Shown here piece after piece: positions 20,726 through 34,012 of a stretch of DNA of 64,000 bases. A program made the translations under genes and the position numbers. Positions within the stretch are counted from its first letter, which is position 1. Every line of letters begins with the position of its first letter. Below the pieces are notes generated by a model. That model was not told the DNA's origin. It was given only the letters and a program-made list of their open reading frames with translations, and made no database searches. The stretch covers positions 507,314 through 571,313 of the forward strand of contig VFFE01007030.1 of NCBI GenBank assembly GCA_008921705.1. The letters run 5' to 3'. This DNA is from Burhinus oedicnemus (Eukaryota; Chordata; Aves; Charadriiformes; Burhinidae).

Positions 20726-23700
20726 GAGAAAAGCACGTGCAAAAGGTATCTTATGAAGTGGGCCTGTCAAGAGGCCACATACAATAACTGGAGAACTATG
20801 CATGTTACATGATATCTGACATGGTCCAGTGGCTAGGAATCAGAACCTACCTCAACCAGTTTCTCCTGAGGACTGCATGGTGAAAGAGCTGCCCAATTTG
20901 CATGGTGTATCACCATTGCACACACAATAGACTTGCTAGGCATCCAGGGCACTTGCTTTCCTCCCACAGAGCACATGGTAAATCACTAGAATATCCTGAC
21001 TGCCTGTTGTCTTTCTTGCGTGGCATTTCCCAAAGAGCTAATCTGGAACTGAACATGCTATGAAGAACTTCTGTAGGTGTCCCTGTACATATATATTGCC
21101 AGCTTAATTTCTGGCAGATAGGAGCAAGTGACTGATATTCAAACATTGGTAGTACAGGGCAGCACAGAGCACATTGTTCATGTTTCTCGTATATTTTTGG
21201 GTTTGGAAGGAATGTTTTTCTTTCCAGTAGATCTTAAAATTTCAAGCAAGTATAAAATGTCATGTTTGTAAATATCTAAATCATAATGATTTTTTTTTTG
21301 TTGCAATCATTCCTCGGTGTACTAGCTTCATAGTGATAATGGACAGGATAATAAACCAGCTTGTGATGGGAGCTCTCTACCGGCATTCATACAGTTGTGA
21401 TCAGGCTCTGATTGCTGGTACATTCAGCAGAGGATGGTTATTTTGTACAAACACCCACCAGTTAATATGAACGTGCATGTGAAGGTCACCTCCTGTCCAA
21501 AACACAGCAACTACTGAAAGCATCTAGACACTATTTCTCTGCAAGAGATACCACTAGTTGAGTGGTGTTAGCTCAGAAGACCAAGGTTCATCTGAAAAGA
21601 TACTCAGCTACTATCTGTAGTGGATTTGGGTCTTCCCTCCTGAATGGTAGAGTCTCCATTTCTAATCCCCAAACAGAAATGTTCTTGCTTTTATTTCTCA
21701 TTAGTGAAAGGCTACAGGAGAAACACAAGATTAATGACTGCAGCACAGCCTCACTCACTACCTACAGCAACAGCAGCTGTTACCTCATACAAAACAGTAT
21801 TTGTCTCCCGGGAAATTGTTCTACCTACACCAGCAACAGAGATAAGGACATACAGTTTCCCAAATTCCTTATCTTATTTCTAGACATTCTTAGTGAATGT
21901 GTAAAGAACCACTGCTAGGCATGAAACAGAGACAGAGAAAAAAAAAACCCTCCACAAAGCTTAAAGATGCACTACAGCCAGATTTTAAAGAAACAGCAAG
22001 GGGGTATGGCAATAGGCCATCTCTTCCAAAACCAGCTCTGACTCCTATCCAGACATATGCTTCACAAAGATCGAAACTGCCAAACAGGTATTGATAACAG
22101 AGGAATTATTTTAAAATACTTATTTTCATTTAAAAAGATTAATATCTGCAGCTGAAGAGAACCTGACCATTAACAGGAACTTTAATGCACCATCCACGCA
22201 GAAATAACCATTCGCCAGCACTGCAGAGATCAGACATGACAAAAAATAGCTTGACTCATCCAGACAGTAATTCAAAGCAGCAAAATATATCCAATCCTAC
22301 CCAAAAACCCATCATGCATTTTCCACGTGGAAAGTAGACGGCTCCCACAGAGAATATCTTGTTGTCCTAAGCACTTCTGAAGTTGCACTAGAAAAACCTC
22401 TCTTCCACCAAGTCACGCAATACTAATGGACACATTGCTACTTATCACACATGTACATCATTTTGTACAGCTTTGTACATTTATGTTGTTGCTAGGGATA
22501 CAATTTAGTGAGGACTTGACCTGAAGAATGATTGAGCAATCTCTGTATGTGCAATGATCCCAGCAAAGGGCTGGGGGTGCCCAGTACCTCTCATGAGCAA
22601 GCCTATGCTGTACACAGTCATCCTACATCCTGTAAAGCATGCAGCTGATTTATAGCAATGACTTGAGCACAAACTGATTTGGGTAAGGCTTGTTCCTGTG
22701 GTGAAGCCCCAGCAGTATCTGGTTCAGACTTCACTGAAGATGTAATCCTGTTCCAGTATCATTGGTCTCGTTTTATTACCTAGGGTGAAGCACCAGGCTG
22801 ACTCTAAATGTGTGCATGTAACTCCGACTATTATCCATCACTCAGCATCCAGAAGAGATGAGAACAACTCACCCACTCTTCATTGGTCCAATGTTTCTAG
22901 CAGCTAGCAGACTCTCTGCTAACTGGAAAGGAAGGACTGTGCATTTCTGAAGCAAGAGGATCTCTCACATCATAAACACGAAGTTGTGAATGTCATTTTA
23001 CTAGAGAATACAGCTCTCTTTTCTTTTAAATTAGAGATAGGTGAAATAGGTTGGGCAAAATAAAACCTGATCCAGATTTCCTCTGAAGCCTTGAGATGGC
23101 CTTAGCAGAGAATTAGATATAATGGACACGTTAAAATAACTAGATCTCATTTGAAAACATTAGAGAAACATAAACACCACAGGCCACATTTTAAAAACTG
23201 GCTGTCTGAACAGTGAAAGGAAAACTGTGTAAGCACCACCTCATATACCAAATATGCACTGATGTGTGCGAAAAAGGATACTCACGTACTCCACCACCAT
23301 TTCTCCTCAGGCAGTTGTCCATTCCCTTACAAAAACTTGGTCTTGTACAGACAGAAATAATCAAATCCATTTTTAAGAACATTTTGGTTATTTAATTTTG
23401 AAAACATATCCCCGAATGATACATTCTGTCTGAAGAGGATTGGTATGCTCTACCAATACGCAGAGCTGTCGCCAATATTAGTATTCAGGCTGGTTCAAAT
23501 TTCCATACAAAGCTCGATTTTAAGTACATTCATTTCTGAGTGCCCAAATGGAAACACTGACTTTTGTAGGGCAGGTTTTCAGCACTGTCTGTTTCAAAAG
23601 AGCTCTTCAGGATGTCTCCTGCTAGACCTCTCCCAGAGTCACTGTAGTTGGTTTTGGAAAGGTAAAGCATGCTCCTCAAGCAAGTATTTTCTCTCTACCT

Positions 23701-24203
23701 TTTGTGAAGGGATCCATGGTCCTTCTTACAATGCTTCCTTGGCAGAAGGAGTGTCGCAGTGAAGTTTCCAGGTATTGCAGAGTGACTAATAAAATCTCTT
23801 CGAAAAATTTCAGTCTGACAGCATCAGGTTCTAGGCTACAGCAAGAACAGAGGAGAGAGACAAAAAAGATTTTAGTGCATCTTTCCACCTTGTTATCTTT
23901 CCACTCTCCTCAGCTGCTCCAGCATGAGGATAAATGTGCTCCAGGGAGCCCAAGGTGGGCTGGCTGATGTCCACTGGCCCAGTCCACGGCCCTTGCAGGG
24001 CCCCTGGGGATCTGCTGCCTGCCCTGGGCATGCAGCAAGGGAAAATGGGTCGGGAGGATGGGTGTGAAGCTGGCTGAGCAGCCCAGAGGCTCTGGCCCAA
24101 GATTTTGCCAGTCAGCTTTATTACAAACATTTGTGGCGTCCCAACGAGAACACTTCAAAATGCTACAGCTCACACTGCAGGCAACAACTGCAGAGCGCAG
24201 TGC

Positions 24204-24230
24204 TTATTTATTTATTTATTGTTATTTATT
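24204..24230 (+). repeat. (TTTA)n microsatellite, imperfect
   Basis: Consecutive TTTA units with one interruption, read directly. Confidence 0.85.
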
Positions 24231-24273
24231 AACTGAAAATGAATCTGTTTCTACACATTTTTCAAACAGGGTC

Positions 24274-24290
24274 TGTGTGTGTGTGTGTGT
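24274..24290 (+). repeat. (TG)n microsatellite
   Basis: Eight uninterrupted TG units, read directly. It accounts for the poly-Val/Cys stretch in the plus-strand translation. Confidence 0.9.
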
Positions 24291-24704
24291 TATGAGAAAC
24301 TACTCCTTGCCCTGTGCAGTGGAAGGAGCTATTTTTCCACCAGGGGAAGAAAGCAGCATGCTGAACAGGGGCACTGCACAGCAACAGCACCAGCTCCTGC
24401 AGGCCGTGTCCATCACAAGCTGACCTTTTTAAAACTCCTGAGTCAATTTTAGTGCTCAAGAAAGTGAGGAGCAAGTAGGAGATGTGTAGTCCAAGCTTCC
24501 CTGCACAGCTCTGCCAGCACAGTGCATCTTAGCCACGTCCTGCAATAACCTTGTTATCCCAGTCCTTGGGAAGCGACTTTCGTAATTTTCCCATGGTTTG
24601 ATTTCTTGTATAGACTGTTCTATAGCCTGCCTCACCGAAACACAGTCAGGGTCTTTAACCATTGAGCCTTTACTTCTCTCCATGGTGTCTGTCAGATTGA
24701 GCAG

Positions 24705-24830
24705 TGGTATTGTTTCCATTTTTCAGATGCAGAGAGAGGCTGCAGCATGAGCTCCAAGGTCACCCCAGGAGCCTGGACAAAACTGGGAAGATATGGGCTC
24801 TGGGTGCAGGCAGGGGTGCAGGTGAGAGGA
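24705..24830 (-). mobile_element. Possible MIR-type SINE relic
   Basis: The plus strand shows 'ttgtttccatttttcagatg', a nearby 'agagagg', then 'caaggtcacccc' and a later 'gggctctgggt'. This order resembles the reverse complement of a MIR SINE (lower-case letters are from this window). Similarity is patchy and no tRNA-like head can be confirmed, so the call is tentative. Confidence 0.4.
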
Positions 24831-25775
24831 TCCTGGCACTGTGTCAGGATGCATGAAGGTTGACCTGGAGCTGCCAGCGCCACAGCTTCGTGAAAGCCAT
24901 GGGGGTGAAAACTAGCACACCACAAACCCTGAAAAGCAGAAGGAGAGGCAGCTCCCTTGGGTGGTCCATTTTCAAATCCTATGGATTCGAAATGTCTGAA
25001 AGGTCAGTGCTCTGTAGAGGGAATATCTGGCAACATCAGCTTTCAGCAGCAGTGAGACCTGACTGAACAACGATGTCTCAAAAGTACTCAACATCTGCAA
25101 AATTCTGAAGTTCTGCTCTTGTGTTTGCTAGGCACAGGCAAATATTCCACATTTGTCAAATTTCGCTTCTCTTTGAATTATTGCAATTTTCAGATACAGC
25201 AGTATCATCCATAAACATTCAGAAGAAATGCTAAAAATAAATTTAAGAAAATAACCCAAGTATTGGAGGGGGGGTGTGTCTCTAAAACCCAGGACTCCAA
25301 CCTTGATCTAAACCAGACTGTTTCTCTCCTTGCCCCCACCCCCTTCTTATTTAAAGAGAACTGGAAGGGAAAAGACTCCATCAGTCTCGGAGTCTGTAAA
25401 CCTTTCCCCTCCCTAATATCCGAGACAAGACTTAAAGAAGAACCAGTCTGGAACAGAACATGAAAAACTTTCTGAAAAATGACTAGAGGCCTAATGCTGT
25501 CACTGTCCCATGTTTATTTTTCTTTCTTTGATGTCTGATGTCAAAGAGAAAATAATGTCATCTGCTGGAAACTCAAACATGTTTGCATTTTGAGGTAATT
25601 AGAATTAATGTTGGAGGGCAAAACTAACACCGAGCCACTCCAGTCTTTCCCATGTGAGGAAAACATTCCGTAATGACTTACATTTAATCTAGGAGCTGGC
25701 AGGCGGTCAGGAGCAGCTAGGATTCAGGCAACAGGGTAATATTTCAAAAACATTTTCTTAAAAAAAAAATTTAAA

Positions 25776-25835
25776 TAAAATAAAATAAAATAAAATAAAA
25801 TAAAATAAAATAAAATAAAATAAAATAAAATAAAA
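25776..25835 (+). repeat. (TAAAA)12 microsatellite
   Basis: Twelve perfect TAAAA units, flanked left by an A-rich run and right by a TAAAT variant. Its purity suggests recent expansion and probable length variation between individuals. On the minus strand it translates as a repeated FILFY pentapeptide, an artefact and not a gene. Confidence 0.97.
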
Positions 25836-25884
25836 TAAATCTATATGTGCTCTGATTTGTAAACGATGGCAGCCTGACTGTTCT

Positions 25885-26165
25885 GCTCCAGTTCCAGAAG
25901 GGTGTAACTCTGCTGAAAATCAATGGCTGACAAGGGTGTAAATCAGGGAGTAATGGCAGCCCTGGTTTAAGACCACCACTGCTTCCTAAGTACTCAGCAC
26001 CCACAATTGCAGCCAGATTTTCTAAAGAGCTCAAGCCCCCATTCACATCCAAACAAGGGCCAGATTTTTGTAAGTGCTTAGCACGCAGTCTCTCCCCATT
26101 GTGACATTAATGGCAACATGCTGAGCTCTTTCGGAAAATTGGTCATACATGTTTGTTTTGGACCA
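25885..26165. mobile_element. Palindromic MITE-like repeat relic(s)
   Basis: Two pieces are visible. At 25,895-25,965, 'gtgtaactctgctgaaa' is followed by 'atcaatgg' and an inverted 'gtgtaaatcagggagtaa', a layout frequent in sauropsid palindromic repeats. At 25,990-26,150, 'gccagattttctaaagagct' and 'ggccagatttttgtaagtgc' appear as related copies and 'gctctttcggaaaattgg' as an inverted partner. No coding capacity. Whether this is one composite or two adjacent elements cannot be settled by eye. Confidence 0.5.
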
Positions 26166-29100
26166 GATCTTGTCACCCTTATACATGTTGAGTAGCATTT
26201 TACTCAGTGAAAAATGCTACGAAGTAACGCCTCTCTGTGTGAGCATTGCTGCAGAAGGACTCTCTCTTAAAAGACAAATACAAGACGTTGCTCAATACCC
26301 TGCTGGACCAGTCTCAGATACTATGGTTATTACTGAGCTATGAAAACCTGACCTGAATATAATCAGGCTGAACTGAGTGGGTATGGGTTAAAGCTTGGCT
26401 CATGAGAAACTGGGTTTGGTCCTCATAGGGTGAAAGGAAAAAAAAGGTTATTTCTGGACTGAGTACTTTCATTTGAATTACTCAGCCGTCTTCAGGGGTT
26501 AAAAATAGAAAAGCAACCTTTTCCAGTTCAAAGAAAATAAATGGCTACACTTATCTGTGTGGGTAATTAAAAGCAGCTGAATTCCGAGAGCTGAAACCTT
26601 CCACACAGCTAGTCCTCACTGAGGAGTAGCTTCCTAGCAACATTTGACATATTAGAAAAAAATTATATTATTAAGGATTGCTCTGGGGTAAGTGTAATGC
26701 AGATTGTTGCTACATTCAAAGGCAGGTTATTGGTGACAGAACTATGGAACACATTAAAACATTCAAAAACCAAAACAAAAAAGCTTTTCCCTTCACATGG
26801 GTCGATTGTGACCCTATTGACAGCAACTGTAGTTAAGAGCAGAATAAATGCTGTATTTTCCCTTTTCCAGCTCTGCAGAGGTGTGTGCCCTGGCCCTTGC
26901 CATTGCACAGCTGCTGTGGCAACACAAATGACTGCAAGTATGGCTAATGCACTCACATGATGTGCCTTGCACTGCAGTTCCACCTCATTGGTTCCCCAAG
27001 CCCCACGAGGACGTCACTCGTTCAACAATCATTTTCCCCTTTCCATGCACTGTCAATGAGTTTCTCTTTTTCTGCCTTTTCTGACAGGTCATGTGGTCCA
27101 ACAGATACACATGAAAAAGAAATGATGCAGGGCCATTTCCGTTGGCTGTCCTGAGTCTAGATCAGAGAACTTGGGCAGAATGACTGAGAGTGCAGGGAGG
27201 AAGAGTTGGAGTGGCGGAGGAGTCACATTCACAGTGCATCTTGCTCTGCTGTCTGTGGTCATTTCATGTTTCTCCTCAAACTTCTCATCCATGCAGCTGA
27301 AGCCCTGGTCTTACACTAGTGCTGTTCAGTGCATTTACTTTGCACTGTATCGCTAGTGTGGCATGGAGAGTTGTTGTGGAGGTAGGTGGGTATCACATGC
27401 TGTCATCCTGCGGGCTACCTTTCAAGCCCTTCCACCATGCTGTTGCAGCCCAGCCTTCTACTGACTTCTACTTGACAGCCAGCTAGCAATTGCAAAGGCA
27501 GCAGATCAGCTGAATGAATCAGCAATGTCCTTCTGCACAAAGGACGACATTTAAAAGGCATTTTTTCTTCATGTTTCATCAAAGTAGCATATAGGACAAT
27601 GAAATCCCAAACTTTGATTATTATCCAGTTCATCAGTGTTTTTAAGACTGCAAAGCTGAAAGTAGCTGAAAGACCTTTTATATTAGCAACATATTTTCTT
27701 TATTTAGCTGTGGCCAAAAAAAGGAAAGCAATAGCATACTGTCCTTTTCAAATTTACATTGTCCCATACAGACAACGCCAAAGACAATTTCCCTAATCTG
27801 CCTCCCAGGCCTGGACTTAACCAGGCCGTTTCCTATGTTGACAAGACAAAAGCATCTCTAACTGCTGTAGATGGCATATTCTGTGAATGTCAAGGCCATA
27901 CAAATTCCTGGGCCCCGAGTGCTGCCTACACATCAGATGTACTCCAGCCACAGCCAAGCAGGAGGCTAGAAGAGGAGGAGGGCCGTGGAATGAGTTTCTT
28001 GCTGTTTTCTTCAGACGTGGCCTTCTCTGCTGCTTCCCATCTTCCCTACCCAGTTCACCTTCCCCCATTTTCCTCGCTGTCCTTCCAAATGCAGGGTTGC
28101 TCACTGGGGGCAAGTGGCCTGCAGCTCGGTATCAATTTATGCAGCTATGGGAAGAGCTGAGTGCTGATTAGGAGCTGAGGGGAAATTGCATAGACATGTT
28201 AAACCAAGCTGGGAGCTCTTCTTTTAGTAGAGCATTTGCCGATTGACTCCAGCCACCCATTCTCGGGAAAAGCTGATGACTAGAATTGGATTGTCACGAA
28301 GCAAATTTTCATACAGAGGAAAGACAGCACAGCTCCAAATCTCTAGGTCTTTTTATCTGCAAAGAAATATTTCCCCTGGTTTCTTCTTTTCTAAGAACAG
28401 TGCTGCTATCACAGCCTACCTGCTGCTTGGTGCTCCTCTCTCCCTAGCGTGTTACCTCCCCATCTTCTCCATTGGTTCTCTCCTTTGTTTCCTTTCTTCT
28501 ATTCCTTCTGCTTTTGCTTCCCCCAGCTCCATTTCATTTACAGCAGCTGGGGTTTGCACAGCAAGGGTATGGTGAGATTAAACAGGTTTGGAAAGTTTGC
28601 CTTTGCTGTGCACACATGCTCTGTTTTCTTCCCTCCACTCCCAATGAAGAAAAATGTGTCCAAAACTGCTGTGAAGTTCCTCAGTGAAGAGCTGGCACAA
28701 AGCTCCCCAGCCAGAGCAGTGCCATGCCTTTGTCTTGCACAGGAACCCACACACAGTTTACAACAAACAGAATGGCAACTGTTAATAAGAATAAAAAATA
28801 TCTCCCCACACAACATGCTAGCATTTTAGTTAAAGAAAAAAAAAAAAAAGAGAAATTTAAAAAGATATCACACAAATCACAAGTCTTTCATTGCTTAATG
28901 TAGATATATTGTACCCAAAACTCATTTCACTTCATTTAGTGTGAAGCTGTGGTAAGTCCATCAAAGCTGAAGGAGTTGCATCTGCCTAGAACTTGTGCAA
29001 GCCAGATCACAATCAGATCCATTACATCTATTGCTATAATATCATCATATTCCATATGGTGCTGCAACTAGTCCGTATGCTAAACTGAGTGCTGCCTAAA

Positions 29101-29870
29101 ACCTATTCATCCCAAACGCTGCCTTGATCTTAGCCTCTCTTATACCAAGAGAAGAACCTCCCCGCTGACCCACAAAGACACACACATTGTCAAAGGGCTG
29201 TTTAAAAGTTCCAGTGTGTTATGGAGGATTCACTACTCATCCTCACTACTTCTGAACACAGATACTTGGATCAGGCTCTCTGGCAAAGACCAGAGCTCGA
29301 TTTCCTTAGTAGAGTCTATATGGCCTTGGCCCTTTGTAAATTGTACTCTGCAAATATGGTCCTTCACTCTATTGATAACTCACTCCTCACTTTCCCAAGG
29401 ATTCATGTGAAGCTTTGAAGTAAAAGGTTTCCAGCTTCTTCCTCTGATCTGGACTTTCTAGTGCTAGTTAATAACAGCTATATCTAATTACTTAGAAAAG
29501 TAATCCTGGTAATGCCAGTATACCACCTATTATTTCACACCACTTCCTTTGGATGAGTACTCTGGTATCCCATTACTTTACTGAGTATGACTTTCTTCCA
29601 AGTTCCTCCAAGCCACGAGTCTTCAACCCTGATCATACCTTACCTCCCTGCAAGTGGAGTGTTGGAAACAGGAATCTTTGAACACCAAAGGACCAACCCA
29701 CAAACGTATTTATCTATCTGCTCCAAAATCCTCTTTCACTGGCATTTAACTGTCATACCTAGTATTCAGCAAGCAGCATTTATCATTGTGTACTTATTCT
29801 CTCCTACCTTTATCTACTATCATGGCCCAGTTCATTTCTCATTTAAACCTCACCTTCCTTGGGTGAAGTG
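26166..29870. other. Non-coding stretch, no gene recognised
   Basis: No gene, RNA or clear repeat. Frames of up to 133 codons (27,759-28,160, plus) overlap minus-strand frames of similar length and show no motif. An A-rich run lies near 28,838-28,850. Confidence 0.5.
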
Positions 29871-29897
29871 GTTTGTTTGTTTGTTTGTTTGTTTGTT
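29871..29897 (+). repeat. (GTTT)n microsatellite
   Basis: Six to seven uninterrupted GTTT units, read directly. Confidence 0.92.
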
Positions 29898-32859
29898 AGT
29901 CTTGTAGAATGAGCTGCAGCAGATTTCTCTTTAACCACACATCATAACTGACTTTTTATTTTTCCTTCACTTTACTTTCCAAATGAGATTGTCTGGTTAA
30001 ATCTCTAATCTAAGGGGGAGAGGGATTTGCTGCTCTTTTCCTTGGACTTTTTGCCCCACTGGAATTTTCTCGTATTTATTCTGATCAAGTTCCCCACCTT
30101 TAAAATATGAAATCTAAATTGCCAGCGATTAATACCGTCCAGTGGAGCATGTACACTCACTGTCTACGTTAACTCCTGCTTTTTCCTTAGGGGTAAAGTG
30201 AACCTCCCCCAAACTACGCATCAAAACGAGTAGCTTTAAATAGCAGTCATCTGTGGTATTAATCAAGTTTCTTCTTAAAACCATCCCAGATGTGCCACTC
30301 AACCAGCTTATACTGGTTTCTGTAAGAACACCCACTGTTATTATTGTACCAACAGATTTTGCAACTTCCTTAATTTCTTTTAACACATGAAGGTCTTGTG
30401 CTGAGATCTTTCACAGCAATGAGAGTGTGCTAACAGCAGAGGATTGCATAAATCTGTGCAGCAGGCTAGTGGACCATGAGATCTGTAGGTACACGGTGGA
30501 TGAGGGCAGGGTTACTTTAAATAGCTTGCAAGCTCTGTAATGTTGCTGGCCATTTTCTTCAATTTGGAAGCTACTGGGAAGTGGACAGAGGAGCTGGATG
30601 TAAGCTTGGCCTTACACAGCTACATAGGCATGCAAACTGAGATTGTGTGAACCCAACTGCATTTGCCTGATTCCGTTTTCTCATTGTTTGAGGGACAGGG
30701 AGTGTGTCAGGAAACCTGTTAGAAAAGCCAAGCGGATGGGCAGGGATCCACAGCCACTCCATACCAAAGCAGTGCAGAAAAATGGAGTTTGGCAGAGGGT
30801 AAGGTTCCTATAAAAGAGCTCTCCATCTGGGCCTGGGACACTTGGGACATTCTGAGCATTTTTCTTTCCACCACCCTCAGGCAGCGGGAAATTACTACCT
30901 CTTGTGTGAGTGGAAAGAAAACAACGAGGCAGTCTCTGTTTTAGCATGCAGGAGGCAGGTGGGTCGCCTTGCCAAAGGGATGCCTTTTATTTATACCAAA
31001 GGACAGGTATCTCCGTTCTTGCAATGCTTTGGGGATGTGCTGTGTACTCAGTTTCTACCTTGCATGGTCCAAGAAGCATTAGGGCAGTACTTCTCTCTGT
31101 TACAAGTCTCCACATTTATCTTGTTAATTCCTTGATGAAAGCAGTCCCCAGACTGCTCTCTGTAAGACCTGATGCTCCCCAGGTGTGAAAGCCTAGCTAT
31201 GTATTATCATACGTTCTAGGTCTAGTTTTCACTGGATTTGCCACGCTGAAAATTTGAGATTAACACACTAAATTGAAAATGGTAAAAGCAAAGTCTGAGG
31301 AAGGCCCAGTGAAATGACAGCATACATAGCTGAAAAGTATTTGTACTGAGGGTCTTTTTCAGTCATATCCCTAATAGAAACATCAAACTCAGCCCTATGA
31401 CATTAGAGAAATCCAATAACAGTTTCTCATGCAATGGAAACATTTTTGTAGAGACTTACGTTTTATTTGGGAACTGGCTATCTGTTACAACCAGCAATTC
31501 AAGTCAAAGCAATGGAGTAATATTTCAAAAATGATTAGAGCAAAACAAATAATCACATGAATGGTATTATTTTGCAAAACATGCGATCCTCAGTAATTTG
31601 TGGTTTTTGGTCCCTGGTGCTAAAATTGTGCTGTGTCTTTAATCAAGCTAATTATGCAAAACTCTCTGAAGGTCACAAAAGGTTCAGGCGGAGGCTTTTT
31701 GATGCTGAAATGCAGACCAAACACCCATAGTACATTGTTCTGATTAAAAACGAAGCACTGCTTTCTTCAGACTAATACTGTGTTTGAAATTTCAGTGTGA
31801 AATACCAGCATTTATACCTTACATACCCTCAGACTGCTTTGTACACTGCTGCAAAAATCAAATTACCCCCTCCTGCTCTCTAATGTGGATATGGAAACGA
31901 GCCTTCTCTTTCCATCACCATGCCCTCTAAAAACATTACATTATACTTACAGCATTTATTTATTTTTGGCAGCCAGCCAGAAAAAAAAATATAATCCTCT
32001 TTCAAAAATACCCCTCCCTGTGAATTGGATTATGTTGTAATCCATTCTGGATCTACCCCAGGCCTGCTTGCCTTCTGGGGTAAAATGACAACGTTTTGGA
32101 CGGTCTGCAGGGCTGGGCGGAGGGGGTGGACCACCAGCAGACTGTGATACAGCCCAGGTTTCTCTCCCACTCTTTAACTTTACAGCCACAAGGAAAAAAC
32201 CTGTACACAGAGTGGGCTTTGTCCGTCTGTGAAACACATGCTCTCCCAGGTTGCTGCCGCTCATGAGGTCATGATGTGGAACACTGCAAAATGGTTAGCA
32301 ATGCCAGCAAAGCAGTGATGCCAGCCCTGCCTGGCACAACCAGTGTGGGGTGGGCTCGGAGCAATTTGGGGGCATTTCTATCCTACCAGCACTACCTGGG
32401 GCTTCCAGCCAAGGTGTAAGCTATTGGTGCCATACCCCAGTGCCACGGGGCAGCACAGCTCCCAGCACTCCTGCAAGGGTTTGCTGTAGTTCTTCTCCCC
32501 ACCGGGGTCACTGTTTATGCTGTTTTGCTGGGATTTTACATTGTTCTTTCCCTGCAAACTGCTGCTCTCCTTTAATTTCTTCTTCTTCCTGAGTGGTCTC
32601 CGTGGCCAGTCTTCTCCATCTGACTTTGTGGTAAGTTGGGGATTGCTGGTCTTCTGGAAACCCGATCGCCGCGTCTCCGGCTGCAGTGTAGGGACCAGAA
32701 CTCTCTTCAACTTAAATTGAGGGTGACTCGATGACAAACTGAAGGGACTTCAGAGAGGGGAAAAAATGATCCAAGGCTTAGATGTGGGCTGAAGGAAAAT
32801 GAAGGGAATGGGCTTTGCACATATCTTGGCTGAATGACATCTAATTGGGGTATGATAAT
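29898..32859. other. Non-coding stretch, no gene recognised
   Basis: No gene or repeat recognised. The block 31,500-31,720 is AT-rich and contains a TAATTATGCAAA site (homeodomain core fused to a POU-like octamer core), a feature often seen in conserved enhancers. A small GT-ending segment at 32,590-32,630 looks exon-like but has no coding match. Confidence 0.5.
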
Positions 32860-33190
32860 TCCCTATAAGTCTTAGGAAGATATAAACACTTAAGAGGCAA
32901 AGGAATTGATTAGGACCAGAGAAGGCAGTATAAGTGGAATTAATGAGATGAAACTGAGAGCAGGAAAATTTATGCTTTAGAGTAACATTTCCTATTAATG
33001 AGATCTACTACAGTGTGGGGTAGGATTCCAAGGAGAAGCAATGGAAACCCTGTTGCTTAAGTTATTTCAGAGAAGACTGGACAAAACACTCAAGAACACA
33101 CTGTAGGGAACAATTCCACAGTGACAGGAGGATGGAAAAGATGATCTAATAGTAGCTCTTTCCATTTCTAATTTATATGGTGACTTTATA
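32860..33190 (+). mobile_element. CR1-clade LINE 3' end, ancient
   Basis: The plus strand gives the last part of ORF2 and a short 3' untranslated region. Landmarks in order are 'ggaagatataaacac', 'taatgagatgaaactgagag', 'gattccaaggagaagcaatg', 'agaagactggacaaaacac', the stop in 'cacactgtag' near 33,105, then 'gacaggaggatgg', 'agatgatctaatag' and 'agctctttccat'. Apart from one extra base near 33,035, the frame from about 33,040 to the stop reads as a typical CR1 C-terminus, with FQRRLDKTLKN visible. This copy belongs to a different and older lineage than the 7.7 kb copy. Its 5' end is missing. Confidence 0.82.
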
Positions 33191-33894
33191 TTAGAGGGGT
33201 TTTTTTGAGCTGACAACCAGTCACCAGTAAAAGAAACATGCTAAAAAGTTCCTTTTGGTATTCCATAACAGTCCCATATTTCCCTGCTTCCCAAGTCCTG
33301 TCTCTTACACATACACACAACAGACCTGATGATTTATACCAGAAACATCATCCTCCATGCATCCTATTTTGCTGAGTTACTGCAGGGTCTCTGAACCATG
33401 GTTATCTTGTGTGCTGTGTGAGCTAAAACATCGCAGCACAGCACAGCAAATTCAGTCAGATGATTCAGTATTAATTTCCTGGCTTCGAAAAGTTGAAAAG
33501 TCAAATCTTCAGTGTCATTTGAAAACTATGTCTTTTTATTATTACCTTTTCTTCACATACACAGGCAGTTGTGTAGAATAGCATTCGGAAAATCTTTGTA
33601 AATAGAGCCTAATTAGGAGAAAGGCAGAACCAGGCATTATTCAGTAAAAAGAGGGGGGGAGAAAGGCTCTTTGTACTGCAAAAGGTACTGTAAGAGAAAG
33701 GGAATTCTTGCTGAAGACACATTTACTTCTGTACCATTGACTTTGTAATACATACCATTCCATATTGCATGAGCTCTATTCTTTTATTGTTTTACATCAT
33801 ATATGAGTGACACAGTCTTATTTCAATGAGGGAGGGCAATAAAGGTTCCCTTAATGTCTAACCCGGTAATTTGAGTCATGAAGTGATAGCACAG

Positions 33895-34012
33895 ATTGCC
33901 TGGGGAGGTAGAGGATAGAAATAGAGTTGCCTGCTAGAAATGATGTAGATAAAGCCCATCCTGCTTTAGATGAGGATAGATTAGATGCCTGCTCAAGCTC
34001 CTTTTCAGACAT
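33895..34012 (+). mobile_element. CR1-clade LINE 3' end fragment
   Basis: 'ttgcctggggaggtagagga' is followed by 'gatgtagataaagcccatcctgc' (in two overlapping pieces), 'gatgaggatagattagatg' and 'ctcaagctcctttt'. This order fits the ORF2 end and 3' tail of a common sauropsid CR1 lineage, in which a truncated C-terminus is followed by a 'ggactagatgacct' block. It is diverged and short. It lies about 700 bp from the CR1 fragment at 32.9-33.2 kb, in the same orientation, but is an independent copy because it repeats the same part of the element. Confidence 0.62.

Larger units (their letters stand above)
20726..24700. other. Non-coding stretch with short microsatellites
   Basis: No gene, RNA or transposon recognised over about 4 kb. 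It contains TTTA repeats at 24,204-24,230 and a TG run at 24,274-24,290. Frames reach 121 codons without any family motif. Confidence 0.5.

Noticed and set aside
25771..26052. Minus-strand 93-codon frame with a repeated FILFY pentapeptide at its end
   Set aside because: The peptide repeat is simply the translation of the TAAAA microsatellite, and the rest is a palindromic repeat relic.
32590..32636. Small exon between a pyrimidine-rich tract and a GTAAGT-like donor
   Set aside because: The segment is tiny, has no coding match, and such donor/acceptor-like pairs are frequent by chance.
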